From DASZBR01 sp033763845 (GTDB lineage Bacteria; Pseudomonadota; Gammaproteobacteria; DASZBR01): a DNA stretch of 29,564 nt. Location: contig JANRJR010000005.1 in NCBI GenBank assembly GCA_033763845.1, forward strand, positions 1 to 29,564, given 5' to 3'. The first letter of the stretch is position 1. Every line of letters starts with the position of its first letter. Positions 6,865 through 15,100 of this stretch are shown piece after piece. Under the pieces are notes generated by a model that worked only from the letters and a program-made list of their open reading frames with translations, was not told where the DNA came from and did no database searches. The translations under genes were made by a program, and so were the position numbers.

Positions 6865-7437
6865 TCACCCGATAATTTTCTCAATTCGCCGGTCAGGGAT
6901 GAACCAGATAATGGCTACTAAAACATAGATGACACCTGCAAGCCACGGTATAAAAAAAGCCGCAATGACACCAGCGCCATTTAAAATCCCGGACAGCTTG
7001 CCTTTGAGATCGCGACCGATGGCTTTTGCTAATAAAGAGCGGGGGCCTTGGATTGCGATGATAGTGTACTGCAAAATAAAATAGGCATTGCCTGCCATAA
7101 ATAAGACAAAGCCGTAGAGTGCCATGGGTGCGGATGCCAAATAATTTTGGCCTAGCCAGCCTGTAACAAAAGGAAACAACGATAACCAAAATAATAGATG
7201 TAAATTGGTCCAAAGAATTCCGCCGGTGACTTTTTCAACCGTGTGCAACATATGATGATGGTTATTCCAATATATACCTATGTATATAAAGCTGAGAATG
7301 TAACTGAGAAAGGTTGGCAAGGTAGTGTCAAGTGCATGAAGGCTTGTACCTTTAGGGATATGCAGATTTAATACCATAATGGTAATAATTATTGCGATAA
7401 CACCGTCACTGAATGCTTCGAGTCGGTTTTTCCGCAT
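6865..7437 (-). CDS. TMEM175 family (DUF1211) potassium channel protein
   Basis: A 190-residue polytopic inner-membrane protein. The family signature RLEAFSDGVIAIIITIMVL covers residues 5-23, where the R...FSDG motif of the first helix lines the pore. About five further hydrophobic segments follow (around 44-60, 76-96, 104-126, 150-172 and 172-183). Bacterial TMEM175 proteins have one six-helix repeat and assemble as tetramers that conduct K+; the length fits. AGGAG stands 10 bases before the ATG. The gene begins 30 bases past the tRNA-Gly 3' end with no terminator between, so it may be transcribed from the tRNA promoter. It ends 131 bases before the GTPase start, which has an independent promoter. 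Confidence 0.84.
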   Translation of the reverse strand: MRKNRLEAFSDGVIAIIITIMVLNLHIPKGTSLHALDTTLPTFLSYILSFIYIGIYWNNHHHMLHTVEKVTGGILWTNLHLLFWLSLFPFVTGWLGQNYLASAPMALYGFVLFMAGNAYFILQYTIIAIQGPRSLLAKAIGRDLKGKLSGILNGAGVIAAFFIPWLAGVIYVLVAIIWFIPDRRIEKIIG

Positions 7438-7467
7438 AATTTTCTACATCTCCTGGTACAATGTTGT

Positions 7468-7541
7468 TGGAGCGGGTGATGGGAATCGGACCCACGTTAA
7501 GAGCTTGGGAAGCTCCCGTTCTACCATTGAACTACACCCGC
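7468..7541 (-). tRNA. tRNA-Gly, anticodon CCC
   Basis: The minus strand folds as a full cloverleaf of 74 bases including an encoded CCA (plus-strand TGG 7468-7470). The acceptor stem GCGGGTG pairs with CACCCGC; the D arm contains TAGTTCAATGGTAGA. The anticodon arm is GGAGC, loop TTCCCAA, GCTCT, so the anticodon is CCC, reading GGG. The T arm has GGGTCCGATTCCC. It closely resembles E. coli tRNA-Gly(CCC). The 47-base AT-rich gap to the divergent trmB start holds possible -10 boxes for both directions but nothing decisive. Confidence 0.96.
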
Positions 7542-7588
7542 GATACTTTTATATATAGAATATTTAGATATATTAAAGAGTAAATTTT

Positions 7589-8251
7589 ATGTCTGATGAT
7601 AACGTATCCCAAAATAAACGGCGACCAATACGAAGTTTCGTGCGTCGCGAAGGCCGCCTCACCGTTGCGCAAGCTCATGCATTGGAAAATCTCTGGAAAA
7701 TATATGGATTAAATCCTGCGCCAAATGAATTAATTTCTGTTGAAGACAATACGGTTTTAGAAGTTGGCTTTGGCATGGGGCAGTCATTAATTATTCAAGC
7801 TAAAAATAATCCGGATAAAACCTATATTGGCATTGAGGTCCATAGGCCAGGGGTGGGCAGTATTTTGCATAATATTCAAAAAGAAAATTTATCCAATATT
7901 AATATTATAAATAAAGATGCTGTTGAGGTCTTAAATCAACATATTCCGGATAATTCCCTTTCGGTTGTTCAAATTTTCTTTCCGGATCCGTGGCATAAAA
8001 AACGCCATCATAAAAGACGTTTAATTCAGCCTGAATTTGTAAAGCTGCTGCATCGTAAGTTAAGGCCAAATGGGCTGATGCATATTGCAACTGACTGGGA
8101 AAATTATGCAGAGCATATTTTAGGTGTCGTAAATAATACAGGATTATTTACGAAAATAGATTTTGAGCATGATAGGCCCACGACTAAGTTTGAAACGCGG
8201 GGTAAGAAGTTAGGGCATGGGGTGTGGGATTTGTTGTGGAAGGCGTTATAA
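7589..8251 (+). CDS. trmB: tRNA (guanine-N7-)-methyltransferase TrmB
   Basis: A 220-residue SAM-dependent enzyme that makes m7G46 in the variable loop of tRNAs. The SAM-binding motif LEVGFGMGQS begins at residue 57, YIGIEVHRPGVGSIL at 79-93 holds the ribose-binding acid, and FPDPWHKKRHHKRRLIQPEF (131-150) is the family hallmark that grips tRNA and the target base. The C-terminal T(K)FETRGKKLGHGVWDL is also typical. Slightly shorter than E. coli TrmB (239), missing part of the variable N-terminus. AAAGAG lies 9 bases before the ATG. The gene diverges from tRNA-Gly and its last 6 bases overlap the convergent end of hemW. Confidence 0.96.
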   Translation: MSDDNVSQNKRRPIRSFVRREGRLTVAQAHALENLWKIYGLNPAPNELISVEDNTVLEVGFGMGQSLIIQAKNNPDKTYIGIEVHRPGVGSILHNIQKENLSNINIINKDAVEVLNQHIPDNSLSVVQIFFPDPWHKKRHHKRRLIQPEFVKLLHRKLRPNGLMHIATDWENYAEHILGVVNNTGLFTKIDFEHDRPTTKFETRGKKLGHGVWDLLWKAL

Positions 8252-9379
8252 AAATACTGTTAATACATCATTTAAAAACCGTTGCCCGAGAGGTGTTAAT
8301 TCAAAGCCATTTTTATAAATCACCATAAGATTTTTATCTGCTAATGTATTTAATTTATCTGAAATAGATTTTGGCTCAAGACCGGTTCGTTCAGCAAATA
8401 GTTCCCAGGTAATTAATTTTCGTACTCTCAAAGCGTTCAACATAAATTCAAATATAATTTGATTGGGCTCAATAAGATTTATGGAAGCAATAAAGTTTTT
8501 ATCCAAATAAGTCTTGGGATGTTTATTTTTCGCGGTACGTGTTAAGCCAATTTTTCCATGCGCACCTGCGCCAATCCCTAAGTAATCGCCAAATTGCCAA
8601 TAGTTTAAATTATGTTGGCATTCGTGGTTGCGCTGACAAAATGCGGAGGTTTCATAATGATTAAAATTATTTTCAGCTAATAATTTTTCGCCTGAATCTT
8701 GAATGTCTGCCAAAACTCCTTCAGCAGGTAAAGTAGGCGGTTGTTTATAAAATAATGTATTTGGCTCTAAAGTTAATTGGTACCATGAAAGATGGGGCGG
8801 TAAAAATCCTAAAGCTGTTTTTATATCAAATAAAGCATCATCTAAACTTTGATTGGGCAAACCATGCATAAGATCAATATTAAAATTTTCAAAGCCTGAT
8901 TTTTTGGCTATTTCTATAGCTTTCAAAGCAGCTTCATCGTCGTGAATTCTTCCCAAAGACTTTAATTTATCTTTCTGAAAGCTTTGTATGCCTATAGATA
9001 ATCTGTTTATACCGGCTTGTCGAAAACCTAAGAATTTATCTTGCTCAAACGTTCCGGGGTTGGCTTCTAAGGTAATTTCAAGATTGTTTTTAAACGCTAT
9101 GCGAGATTGAATCTGATTTAATAATTTATATATAGCCTCGGGTGAAAATAAACTGGGTGTGCCACCACCCATAAATATGCTATGTATGGGGCGTTGAGAA
9201 ATATTATATTTTTTAAGGTCGTCAGTCAGATCTTCAAGTAAAAGAGAAATATATTGATCTTCGGGAAGGGTGTCTTTCAGGGCATGGGAATTAAAATCAC
9301 AATACGGGCATTTACGTATGCACCACGGAAAATGAATGTATAACGAAAGGGGAATATTATTATTCAATAAATAATTCAT
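8246..9379 (-). CDS. hemW: radical SAM haem chaperone HemW
   Basis: A 377-residue radical SAM protein of the HemN-like family. The cluster motif CIRKCPYCDF gives Cys20, Cys24 and Cys27; FMGGGTPSLF and the later GINRLSIGIQSF and NFNIDLMHGLP are standard. The N-terminal extension and extra cysteine of true coproporphyrinogen III dehydrogenase (HemN) are lacking, so this is the HemW type, now regarded as a haem-binding chaperone that delivers haem to respiratory enzymes. A C-terminal winged-helix-like HemN_C domain covers about 300-372. The ATG overlaps the hemY stop by 4 bases, so the two are translationally coupled. Placement at the end of a hem operon fits the role. Confidence 0.93.
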   Translation of the reverse strand: MNYLLNNNIPLSLYIHFPWCIRKCPYCDFNSHALKDTLPEDQYISLLLEDLTDDLKKYNISQRPIHSIFMGGGTPSLFSPEAIYKLLNQIQSRIAFKNNLEITLEANPGTFEQDKFLGFRQAGINRLSIGIQSFQKDKLKSLGRIHDDEAALKAIEIAKKSGFENFNIDLMHGLPNQSLDDALFDIKTALGFLPPHLSWYQLTLEPNTLFYKQPPTLPAEGVLADIQDSGEKLLAENNFNHYETSAFCQRNHECQHNLNYWQFGDYLGIGAGAHGKIGLTRTAKNKHPKTYLDKNFIASINLIEPNQIIFEFMLNALRVRKLITWELFAERTGLEPKSISDKLNTLADKNLMVIYKNGFELTPLGQRFLNDVLTVFL

Positions 9380-10479
9380 TGAGTGCTCAATGCCAATCCT
9401 CGACGATACGTATCCATGGCTTTGTCCATCTCGCCTAATTGTTCAAATAATTTACCCAATTCAAAATAAGTTTTAGCTTTCGGCGCTTGCGCTAGACTTT
9501 CTTCAAAATAACTTCTCGCTTTGCCCCATAATTGCGCTTTTAGGCACAATTCACCTAACGCCAACAATAAATCCGCGTCTTGCGGATGATCTTTTAATAA
9601 ATTTTCTGCTGTATGTAAGGATTGCGCGACAATTTTCTCAGCTTCGTCAGGGTTTTCACGTGAAATATAAGGCAGATATACATTTAACATATCAGGATTT
9701 AAACGTAATGCTTTGGGAATACGTTGCCAGACTAATGCAATGGAATTGCCTTTTTGATTAGCAGCGGAGCGTAATAGTCCCAAATACATCTGTGTTTGCA
9801 GATGATTCAATTCATCTTTGGGCAAAATATTATGTTTTTCTAATTGCGGAAATAAAATTTCCATGGATGCCCAATCGTTTAACTGTAAATAGATTTTTTT
9901 CAAAAGTAGTAACACACCAGTATGTTTAGGGGATAGGTGCTGTAATTGCTGAAGGGTTGCTAACGCTTGTTCATATTGGCGTTGATCGATTTGTAATTCA
10001 GCTTGTGTTAAACCCACGGCTAATTCAGGTAAACGGCCTTTTGCGTCGATTTTAGCTAAGTATTGATCACGTTCTGCAATGTGATGCTGTGCTTGAGCTG
10101 CACGTGCTGCTGCCAAATAATTTAAAATCGGCGTATCGGTGTAACGAGCTGCGCGAATTAAATCACTTTCAGCTAATTTCCAATCCCCGGCAGCCAATGC
10201 AATGAATCCACGGTGCGTACGCTGCCACGCACGACGAACGCGTCGTTGACGATTCCATGCACGTAAACGTGCTCCAATGGAACGAATATTGCTGATTAAG
10301 CGTAATAAAAAATAAAAGATAAAAAACAAGATAACAATGCCTAAGGCTGCAAACCATACGGGCATCTCAATCGTATTTTTTTGATAGGAAATTAATAAAT
10401 AGCCGGGATCCGCTGCGATTTTAAGTCCACCCCATACCGCAAATAATAAAATCAGGAAATAAAATATCAGTCGTTTCAT
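9376..10479 (-). CDS. hemY: haem biosynthesis-associated TPR membrane protein HemY
   Basis: A 367-residue inner-membrane protein. Two hydrophobic segments (residues about 3-22 and 42-62) flank a short periplasmic loop with ADPGYLLISYQ, followed by an Arg-rich stretch (RLRAWNRQRRVRRAW) marking the cytoplasmic side. The rest, from about 90, is helical with TPR-like pairs, clearest at the C-terminus (AKTYFELGKLFEQLGEMDKAMDTYRRGLAL). This is the gammaproteobacterial HemY, unrelated to Bacillus HemY (protoporphyrinogen oxidase); its biochemical role is still poorly defined and is thought to be organising late porphyrin enzymes at the membrane. Its start abuts the hemX stop, and its stop overlaps the hemW start. 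Confidence 0.9.
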   Translation of the reverse strand: MKRLIFYFLILLFAVWGGLKIAADPGYLLISYQKNTIEMPVWFAALGIVILFFIFYFLLRLISNIRSIGARLRAWNRQRRVRRAWQRTHRGFIALAAGDWKLAESDLIRAARYTDTPILNYLAAARAAQAQHHIAERDQYLAKIDAKGRLPELAVGLTQAELQIDQRQYEQALATLQQLQHLSPKHTGVLLLLKKIYLQLNDWASMEILFPQLEKHNILPKDELNHLQTQMYLGLLRSAANQKGNSIALVWQRIPKALRLNPDMLNVYLPYISRENPDEAEKIVAQSLHTAENLLKDHPQDADLLLALGELCLKAQLWGKARSYFEESLAQAPKAKTYFELGKLFEQLGEMDKAMDTYRRGLALSTQ

Positions 10480-11378
10480 TAATGCGCTCCTGGATTGAGC
10501 AAAGCTAACGATTGCAAAATATCAGGATAGTCAGGTGAAATATTCGTTGAGAGTAGAGAGTCTAACGATTTCAAAAAAGCTTGCGTATTCGCGGAATTTT
10601 GAACGTAATATTTGTTTACCCAATCTTTGGCTTGATTAAGACTGGATTGATACACATCATTGTTGTGTGTTAATACGGCCCATTGTGCTTGCATAATTAA
10701 TAACTGTAAATTTTCTTGCAGATAAATTTGTTGATCAGGTGTCATCATCGCGGGAATATCTTCGTTTTGATGTGTGATTACCACTAATTGCTTTAATGAT
10801 GCGCGAATATTATCCCACGCGCGATCCCACCATTTTTTCTGCGCTTGATGCGGGGTGTTTTCTAGAATAGAGGTATTAGGTTTGGGCGCGACTAAAATAG
10901 ATAATTTAGGCACATCGGTTTGTAATTGTGTGAGCTGTGAAGAAAGCGATTTGATATCAACGGGCGCAATCGCTTGTAAATCAGAAATATTTTTAACTAA
11001 CGCTTCACGGAAATTTTCCATCTCGGGTGCGTTTAAGGCATTCACTTCTTGATTGGCCTGTTTAAGTAAAATTAAGGCGCTGGTTAAATCGTGTTGAGTT
11101 GTTAGGCGTAAATTTGCCATTTTGACCAAATACGTAATTTCAGAAGCGGTAAAAGTTCTTTGGTTATTGGAAATGCGGTTTGCCAAATTGCCGACCTGCG
11201 TTTGCATTTGATTGGTTTGGTTTTCTAGCGTTTTTTGGTTGGTGCTGAGATCAAGCAACTGCTTTTGGGTTTCGATAAAGGCGTGATGCGTGCGTTGGTT
11301 TTCATGCCATAAGCCCACCATGCCCAATAAGAGAACAATAAACAGGAGAAAAACCGTGACAGGAAAAGCCTTTGACAT
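10479..11378 (-). CDS. hemX: HemX-family membrane protein
   Basis: A 299-residue single-pass inner-membrane protein: a short N-terminus, one hydrophobic helix (about 7-26), then a coiled-coil (ENQRTHHAF through NRISNNQRTF) and a helical periplasmic domain beginning with ASEITYLVKMANLRL. This matches HemX of hem operons, often mislabelled as uroporphyrinogen III methyltransferase although no methylase domain is present. It is shorter than E. coli HemX (393), mainly in the low-complexity N-terminal region. A first ATG at 11384 touches the AAGG ribosome site, so the ATG at 11378, 5 bases after AAGGA, is preferred. It follows hemD by 47 bases with a possible internal promoter or leader. Confidence 0.88.
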   Translation of the reverse strand: MSKAFPVTVFLLFIVLLLGMVGLWHENQRTHHAFIETQKQLLDLSTNQKTLENQTNQMQTQVGNLANRISNNQRTFTASEITYLVKMANLRLTTQHDLTSALILLKQANQEVNALNAPEMENFREALVKNISDLQAIAPVDIKSLSSQLTQLQTDVPKLSILVAPKPNTSILENTPHQAQKKWWDRAWDNIRASLKQLVVITHQNEDIPAMMTPDQQIYLQENLQLLIMQAQWAVLTHNNDVYQSSLNQAKDWVNKYYVQNSANTQAFLKSLDSLLSTNISPDYPDILQSLALLNPGAH

Positions 11379-11381
11379 AAG

Positions 11382-11400
11382 CATCCTTATATATAGAGTG
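11382..11400 (-). promoter_or_regulatory. hemX leader motif shared with scpA (possible promoter)
   Basis: Minus-strand CACTCTATATATA followed by AGGATG, ending 3 bases before the hemX ATG. The same 13-base block and AGGATG stand immediately before scpA. TATAAG (11391-11386) could act as a -10 box with TTACGG (11415-11410) 18 bases upstream, which would give an almost leaderless mRNA. Confidence 0.35.
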
Positions 11401-11425
11401 TACTAAAGACCGTAAGATTGCCTAC

Positions 11426-12118
11426 TTAGGCGACAGTTTTCAAGGCCTGAAGCAGAGCATTTTCACTCGCATTTTGAGCCAGCAGAGGTTTCTGTGTGAA
11501 GCCTGCTTTTTTGGCGACGCTTACCAGTCTTTCGCTGCTCAATAACAGCGTTTTATGTTTGACGTCAGGTCCCAGTAAAGTGACCAAATTGTTTAGGCCA
11601 GTTTCGCTGGTAGCAATAATTATGTCGATATTTTCTAGATTGGGATAGGTAGCAGGTTTAGGCAAGACTTTTTCGTAGGCAAACAATTGCGTGACGTGTG
11701 CGCCGCGTGAAGTTAGTTCTGCGGCCAAAATGTTATTACTGTTTTGCGCTTCAATGATTAGAACAGATATATCTGAAACATTTTGCAGTTCTGGCAAATC
11801 TAATAATCCATTGCGGCTATAATTTTTGAGCGGATAAGTGGGTGGATTCCAACCCAAACTTTTAACTAAGCCAGCAGAATCTTCACCCATGGTAAATATT
11901 TTCAGATCAGCAGGAAGTGTTTTGATTTGATTACTGAAATGGGTGATAGCAGCGGGGCTAATAAAAATAATTATTTTAAATTCATGAAGATTAATTTTAG
12001 CATTAAAATTAATAGGCTTTGTTTCAATGGTGGGGAAAATAATCGGATTAAAATTTAATATCTTAATGTGATTAATAAAATTATCAGAAGCTGTGCGGGT
12101 AATGAGAACAGTTTTCAT
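11426..12118 (-). CDS. hemD: uroporphyrinogen-III synthase
   Basis: HemD closes hydroxymethylbilane to uroporphyrinogen III with inversion of ring D, in the cytoplasm. The 230-residue protein has the family's weakly conserved two-lobe pattern: VLITR at the start, IIFISPAAITHF in the first lobe, ILIIEAQNSNNILAAELTSRGAHVTQLFAYEKV in the linker region, then IIIATSETGLNNLV and a final hydrophobic AQNASENALLQAL. Sequence conservation in HemD is always low, so position beside hemX and hemY strengthens the call. The frame is open four codons further, but the ATG at 12118 makes a 4-base ATGA overlap with the prlC stop and is the likely start. hemC, its usual upstream partner, is not here. Confidence 0.9.
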   Translation of the reverse strand: MKTVLITRTASDNFINHIKILNFNPIIFPTIETKPINFNAKINLHEFKIIIFISPAAITHFSNQIKTLPADLKIFTMGEDSAGLVKSLGWNPPTYPLKNYSRNGLLDLPELQNVSDISVLIIEAQNSNNILAAELTSRGAHVTQLFAYEKVLPKPATYPNLENIDIIIATSETGLNNLVTLLGPDVKHKTLLLSSERLVSVAKKAGFTQKPLLAQNASENALLQALKTVA

Positions 12119-13992
12119 GCTAATCCCCAACTGCGTAAAAATGCGGAAATGTCTGGGTCCCGTCCACGAAAATCTTTAAATAATTCATCGATAGGTTTTG
12201 CAGCGCCTTGCGATAAAAGTTTATTTATATAATCTTGGCCTGTTTTGAGATTAAATACGCCCGTTTCTTCAAATAAAGAAAATGCATCGCAGGATAGCAC
12301 CTCAGCCCATAAATAACTGTAATACCCTGCGTCATATCCCCCATCAAAAATATGCGAAAAAGTATTCGGCGAGCGATTATAGTCGGGTATGGGAAGTAAC
12401 GCTGTTTTTTGTCGAACCTCTTTAATAACCTCTTGAACAGGTCGGGGATGTAAATGCAATTCAAAATCAAACAAAGCGAACTCTAACTGGCGCATTAAAA
12501 ATAATCCGGCGTTGAATTGTCGCGCATCAATCATTTTTTGAATGAAAGAATCTGGTAAGGCTTCGCCCGTTTGATAATGTTTAGATAGTTTTTTTAATAC
12601 TGCAGGGTTCCAACAAAAATTTTCCATAAATTGGCTGGGTAGCTCTACTGCATCCCAAGGAACATTATTCATGCCAGCAATATCAATTCTATCCAGTTGC
12701 GTTAGCATATGATGAATGCCGTGACCGAATTCGTGGAACAACGTAATGACATCGTCGTGGGTTAATAACGCAGGCTGGTTTTTTTGTGGTGCACGAAAAT
12801 TACAGGTTAAAAACGCAACGGGAATTTGCAGTGTGCCATCGGGTTTTCGATAACGCGAGCAGTAATCATCCATCCATGCTCCTTCGCGTTTGTTTTTGCG
12901 AACGTATAAATCTACATAAAAAATGGCTTTAGGATTGTCGATTTCAAAAACCTGAACATCGGGGTGCCATGTTTCGATATGGTCTAGTTTTTTAATGGTT
13001 AAACCAAATATGTCGTGCATGAGTTGAAATAATGTTGATATAACATGTTCAGCGGGAAAATAGGGTCGCAGTAATTCTTCGTCGAGGTCGTATAATTGTT
13101 TTTGTAATTTTTCGCTGTAATAAGCTACATCCCAGGGTTGCAGTACATGTCCCGCCAGTTGTTCAAGTTTAGTTAGTTCTTGTTTCGCAATAGGCTTGGC
13201 TTTTTGGATCAAATTATTTAAAAAATCTAAAACGTCTTGAGGTTTGTGAGCCATTTTGGTGGTAAGTGATAGCTCAGCGTAAGTTTTAAAACCTAATAAT
13301 TCTGCGAGCTCTTGTCGTAACGCCATTATTTTTGTCATGAGCGGTGTGTTGTCGTATTTCGTTTCATCAAACTCAGACGCACGTGTAACAAATGCCTGAT
13401 AACATTTTTCGCGTAGTTTCGGCGATTCAGCATATTTCTGGACAGCCATGTAACACGGAATGTCTAGTGTTAGCGTATTGTCTTCAGGACGTATGCTTTC
13501 TGGGATGCCACGAAGTTCTTCTTCAGTGGCAACATATTTCCAGTGTTGAGTGGATTCCAAGACGTGCTCGCCAAATTTTGTCGACAATTCGGATAATTCT
13601 TTTTCAATTTCTGCGTAACGCGATTTCTTTTCTGAGGAAAGTGCGATGCCCGCTAATTTAAAATCACGAATAGCCAATTCAGTAATACGATTTTGCGGTG
13701 CACTCAAAAACGCCTGATATAATTTTTCATTGTGTGCTAATTCGACACTGTAGTCGGATAGCAGTGGCAAACAGCGCTGATAAATTTTTCGTAATTCCGG
13801 GGTGCTGCAAACTGCGTGTAAATGTTCAATAGGTGACCAGAAATGTGCGAGCCGATTTTCTAATATCTCAGTCAGCTGTATGGGATCTTTTAAAGAATCT
13901 GTTTCCAGTTGATGACGATTGGTCTCTAACAGGGCTTCTAATTCTGGCTGGATTTTATCCAGTACTATATGCTTAAATTGGGGCAATTCCAT
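12115..13992 (-). CDS. prlC: oligopeptidase A (M3 family zinc metallopeptidase)
   Basis: A 625-residue cytoplasmic peptidase that degrades short peptides, including cleaved signal peptides. The zinc site HEFGHGIHHM begins at residue 420 (His420, Glu421, His424), with the third ligand in the following helix (ELPSQFMENF, about 448). The C-terminal GGYDAGYYSYLWAEV with downstream DAFSLF holds substrate-binding tyrosines typical of M3A enzymes. It is somewhat shorter than E. coli PrlC (680), mostly in the N-terminal helical region. GAGGATA precedes the ATG by 4 bases. Only 14 bases separate this start codon from the divergent rppH start. It appears to head the hemD-hemX-hemY-hemW series, an unusual lead gene for haem functions. 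Confidence 0.95.
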   Translation of the reverse strand: MELPQFKHIVLDKIQPELEALLETNRHQLETDSLKDPIQLTEILENRLAHFWSPIEHLHAVCSTPELRKIYQRCLPLLSDYSVELAHNEKLYQAFLSAPQNRITELAIRDFKLAGIALSSEKKSRYAEIEKELSELSTKFGEHVLESTQHWKYVATEEELRGIPESIRPEDNTLTLDIPCYMAVQKYAESPKLREKCYQAFVTRASEFDETKYDNTPLMTKIMALRQELAELLGFKTYAELSLTTKMAHKPQDVLDFLNNLIQKAKPIAKQELTKLEQLAGHVLQPWDVAYYSEKLQKQLYDLDEELLRPYFPAEHVISTLFQLMHDIFGLTIKKLDHIETWHPDVQVFEIDNPKAIFYVDLYVRKNKREGAWMDDYCSRYRKPDGTLQIPVAFLTCNFRAPQKNQPALLTHDDVITLFHEFGHGIHHMLTQLDRIDIAGMNNVPWDAVELPSQFMENFCWNPAVLKKLSKHYQTGEALPDSFIQKMIDARQFNAGLFLMRQLEFALFDFELHLHPRPVQEVIKEVRQKTALLPIPDYNRSPNTFSHIFDGGYDAGYYSYLWAEVLSCDAFSLFEETGVFNLKTGQDYINKLLSQGAAKPIDELFKDFRGRDPDISAFLRSWGLA

Positions 13993-14006
13993 GATTATCC
14001 TCTAAC

Positions 14007-14498
14007 ATGATTGACGAAAACGGTTTCCGATCCAATATTGGTATCATTGTAATGAATGATAAGGCCAATTTACTATGGGCGCGACGCATTGGGCAAAATG
14101 CGTGGCAATTCCCTCAGGGTGGCGTTCATCCCGATGAAACGGCGGAACAAGCACTTTATCGGGAATTATACGAAGAATTAGGTCTTGAGCGTGAAGATGT
14201 CGAAATCGTTGGTCAAACGCAAGAGTGGTTACATTATCGTATCCCCGATGCCTATATTCGCCATGACAGTCGACCATTGTGTATTGGCCAAAAGCAAAAA
14301 TGGTTTTTATTACGACTCATTTCTGATCATTCCCGTGTCTGCTTGGATAGGACTGATTCGCCAGAATTTGATGCATGGCGTTGGGTGACGTATTGGTATC
14401 CCGTGAAGCATGCGATTTTCTTCAAACGACAAGTCTATAAAAATGCGCTCCGTGAGTTTGTGCCCCTAGTGTTTGCTGAAGAGCAAGAGCCGTCATGA
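14007..14498 (+). CDS. rppH: RNA pyrophosphohydrolase RppH
   Basis: RppH removes pyrophosphate (or a phosphate from diphosphorylated ends) from the 5' end of transcripts and so triggers RNase E-dependent mRNA decay. The 163-residue protein starts with the conserved MIDENGFRSNIGIIV, and the Nudix box from Gly38 (GGVHPDETAEQALYRELYEE) is complete, including Arg52, Glu53, Glu56 and Glu57. The lengths of protein and box agree with E. coli RppH (176). Homology fixes the start at 14007, although no Shine-Dalgarno sequence can be seen and the divergent prlC start is 14 bases away. The stop overlaps the next start as ATGA, so HAD phosphatase translation is coupled. Confidence 0.95.
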   Translation: MIDENGFRSNIGIIVMNDKANLLWARRIGQNAWQFPQGGVHPDETAEQALYRELYEELGLEREDVEIVGQTQEWLHYRIPDAYIRHDSRPLCIGQKQKWFLLRLISDHSRVCLDRTDSPEFDAWRWVTYWYPVKHAIFFKRQVYKNALREFVPLVFAEEQEPS

Positions 14499-15100
14499 AA
14501 ACAATGACAGTCGCAGCGTTTGATTTTGATAAAACGATGACGCGAAAAGATACCCTTCTGCCATTTTTATTTCATTTGTATCCGTTGCATCGCAAATTAT
14601 CCAAGGCTATTAAATTAATCCCTACGGTTGTGCAATATAAATTAGGCATTCTTGAAAATCAGGAAGCCAAAGAGCGATTGCTCAAAGCTTTTTTACGAAA
14701 TCGTTCGCACGAGAAGTTACTGCAGGAAGCGCATGTATTTTCCAATCTAAGATTAGCGCATTATGTCCGTGCTGAAGCATTGAAGCGATTGCACTGGCAT
14801 CAAGCAAAAGGTCATCAATGTATTTTGATTAGCGCAGGGTTAGAGATTTATTTAAAACCTTGGGCCAATTCGCTCGGATTAGAAGTGAGTGCGACACGAT
14901 TGAAAGTGCATAACGGTCGAGTGACGGGGAAAATTGACGGCAAAAACTGCTACGGCCAAGAAAAAGTGAATCGTTTGATGAAGCGCTTTGGACCTAAAGA
15001 AAATTTTAAGCTGTATGCGTATGGCGATAGCGAAGGTGATCGTGAATTGCTCGAGCTTGCTGATTGTCCTTATTATCGAAAAATGCCCTCATGTCGTTAA
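14495..15100 (+). CDS. HAD-IB family phosphatase
   Basis: A 201-residue haloacid-dehalogenase-like hydrolase of subfamily IB (phosphoserine phosphatase-like). Motif I is FDFDKTMT (nucleophile Asp10, acid/base Asp12), motif II is ISAGLEIYL (Ser at about 111), motif III is the lysine in YGQEKVNRL, and motif IV is YGDSEGDREL (about 176-185). The helical cap between residues 20 and 90 is the small C1 type of this group, whose members act on phosphoserine, lipid phosphates such as phosphatidylglycerophosphate or lysophosphatidate, or nucleotides. Substrate cannot be told from sequence. It is ATGA-coupled to rppH and overlaps the following GT87 gene by 10 bases, so a role in envelope lipid or glycan chemistry is possible. 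Confidence 0.87.
   Translation: MKTMTVAAFDFDKTMTRKDTLLPFLFHLYPLHRKLSKAIKLIPTVVQYKLGILENQEAKERLLKAFLRNRSHEKLLQEAHVFSNLRLAHYVRAEALKRLHWHQAKGHQCILISAGLEIYLKPWANSLGLEVSATRLKVHNGRVTGKIDGKNCYGQEKVNRLMKRFGPKENFKLYAYGDSEGDRELLELADCPYYRKMPSCR

Noticed and set aside
10479..11378. HemX as a uroporphyrinogen-III methyltransferase, its usual database name
   Set aside because: The sequence has one membrane helix and a coiled-coil/helical domain; no SAM-binding methylase motifs are present.
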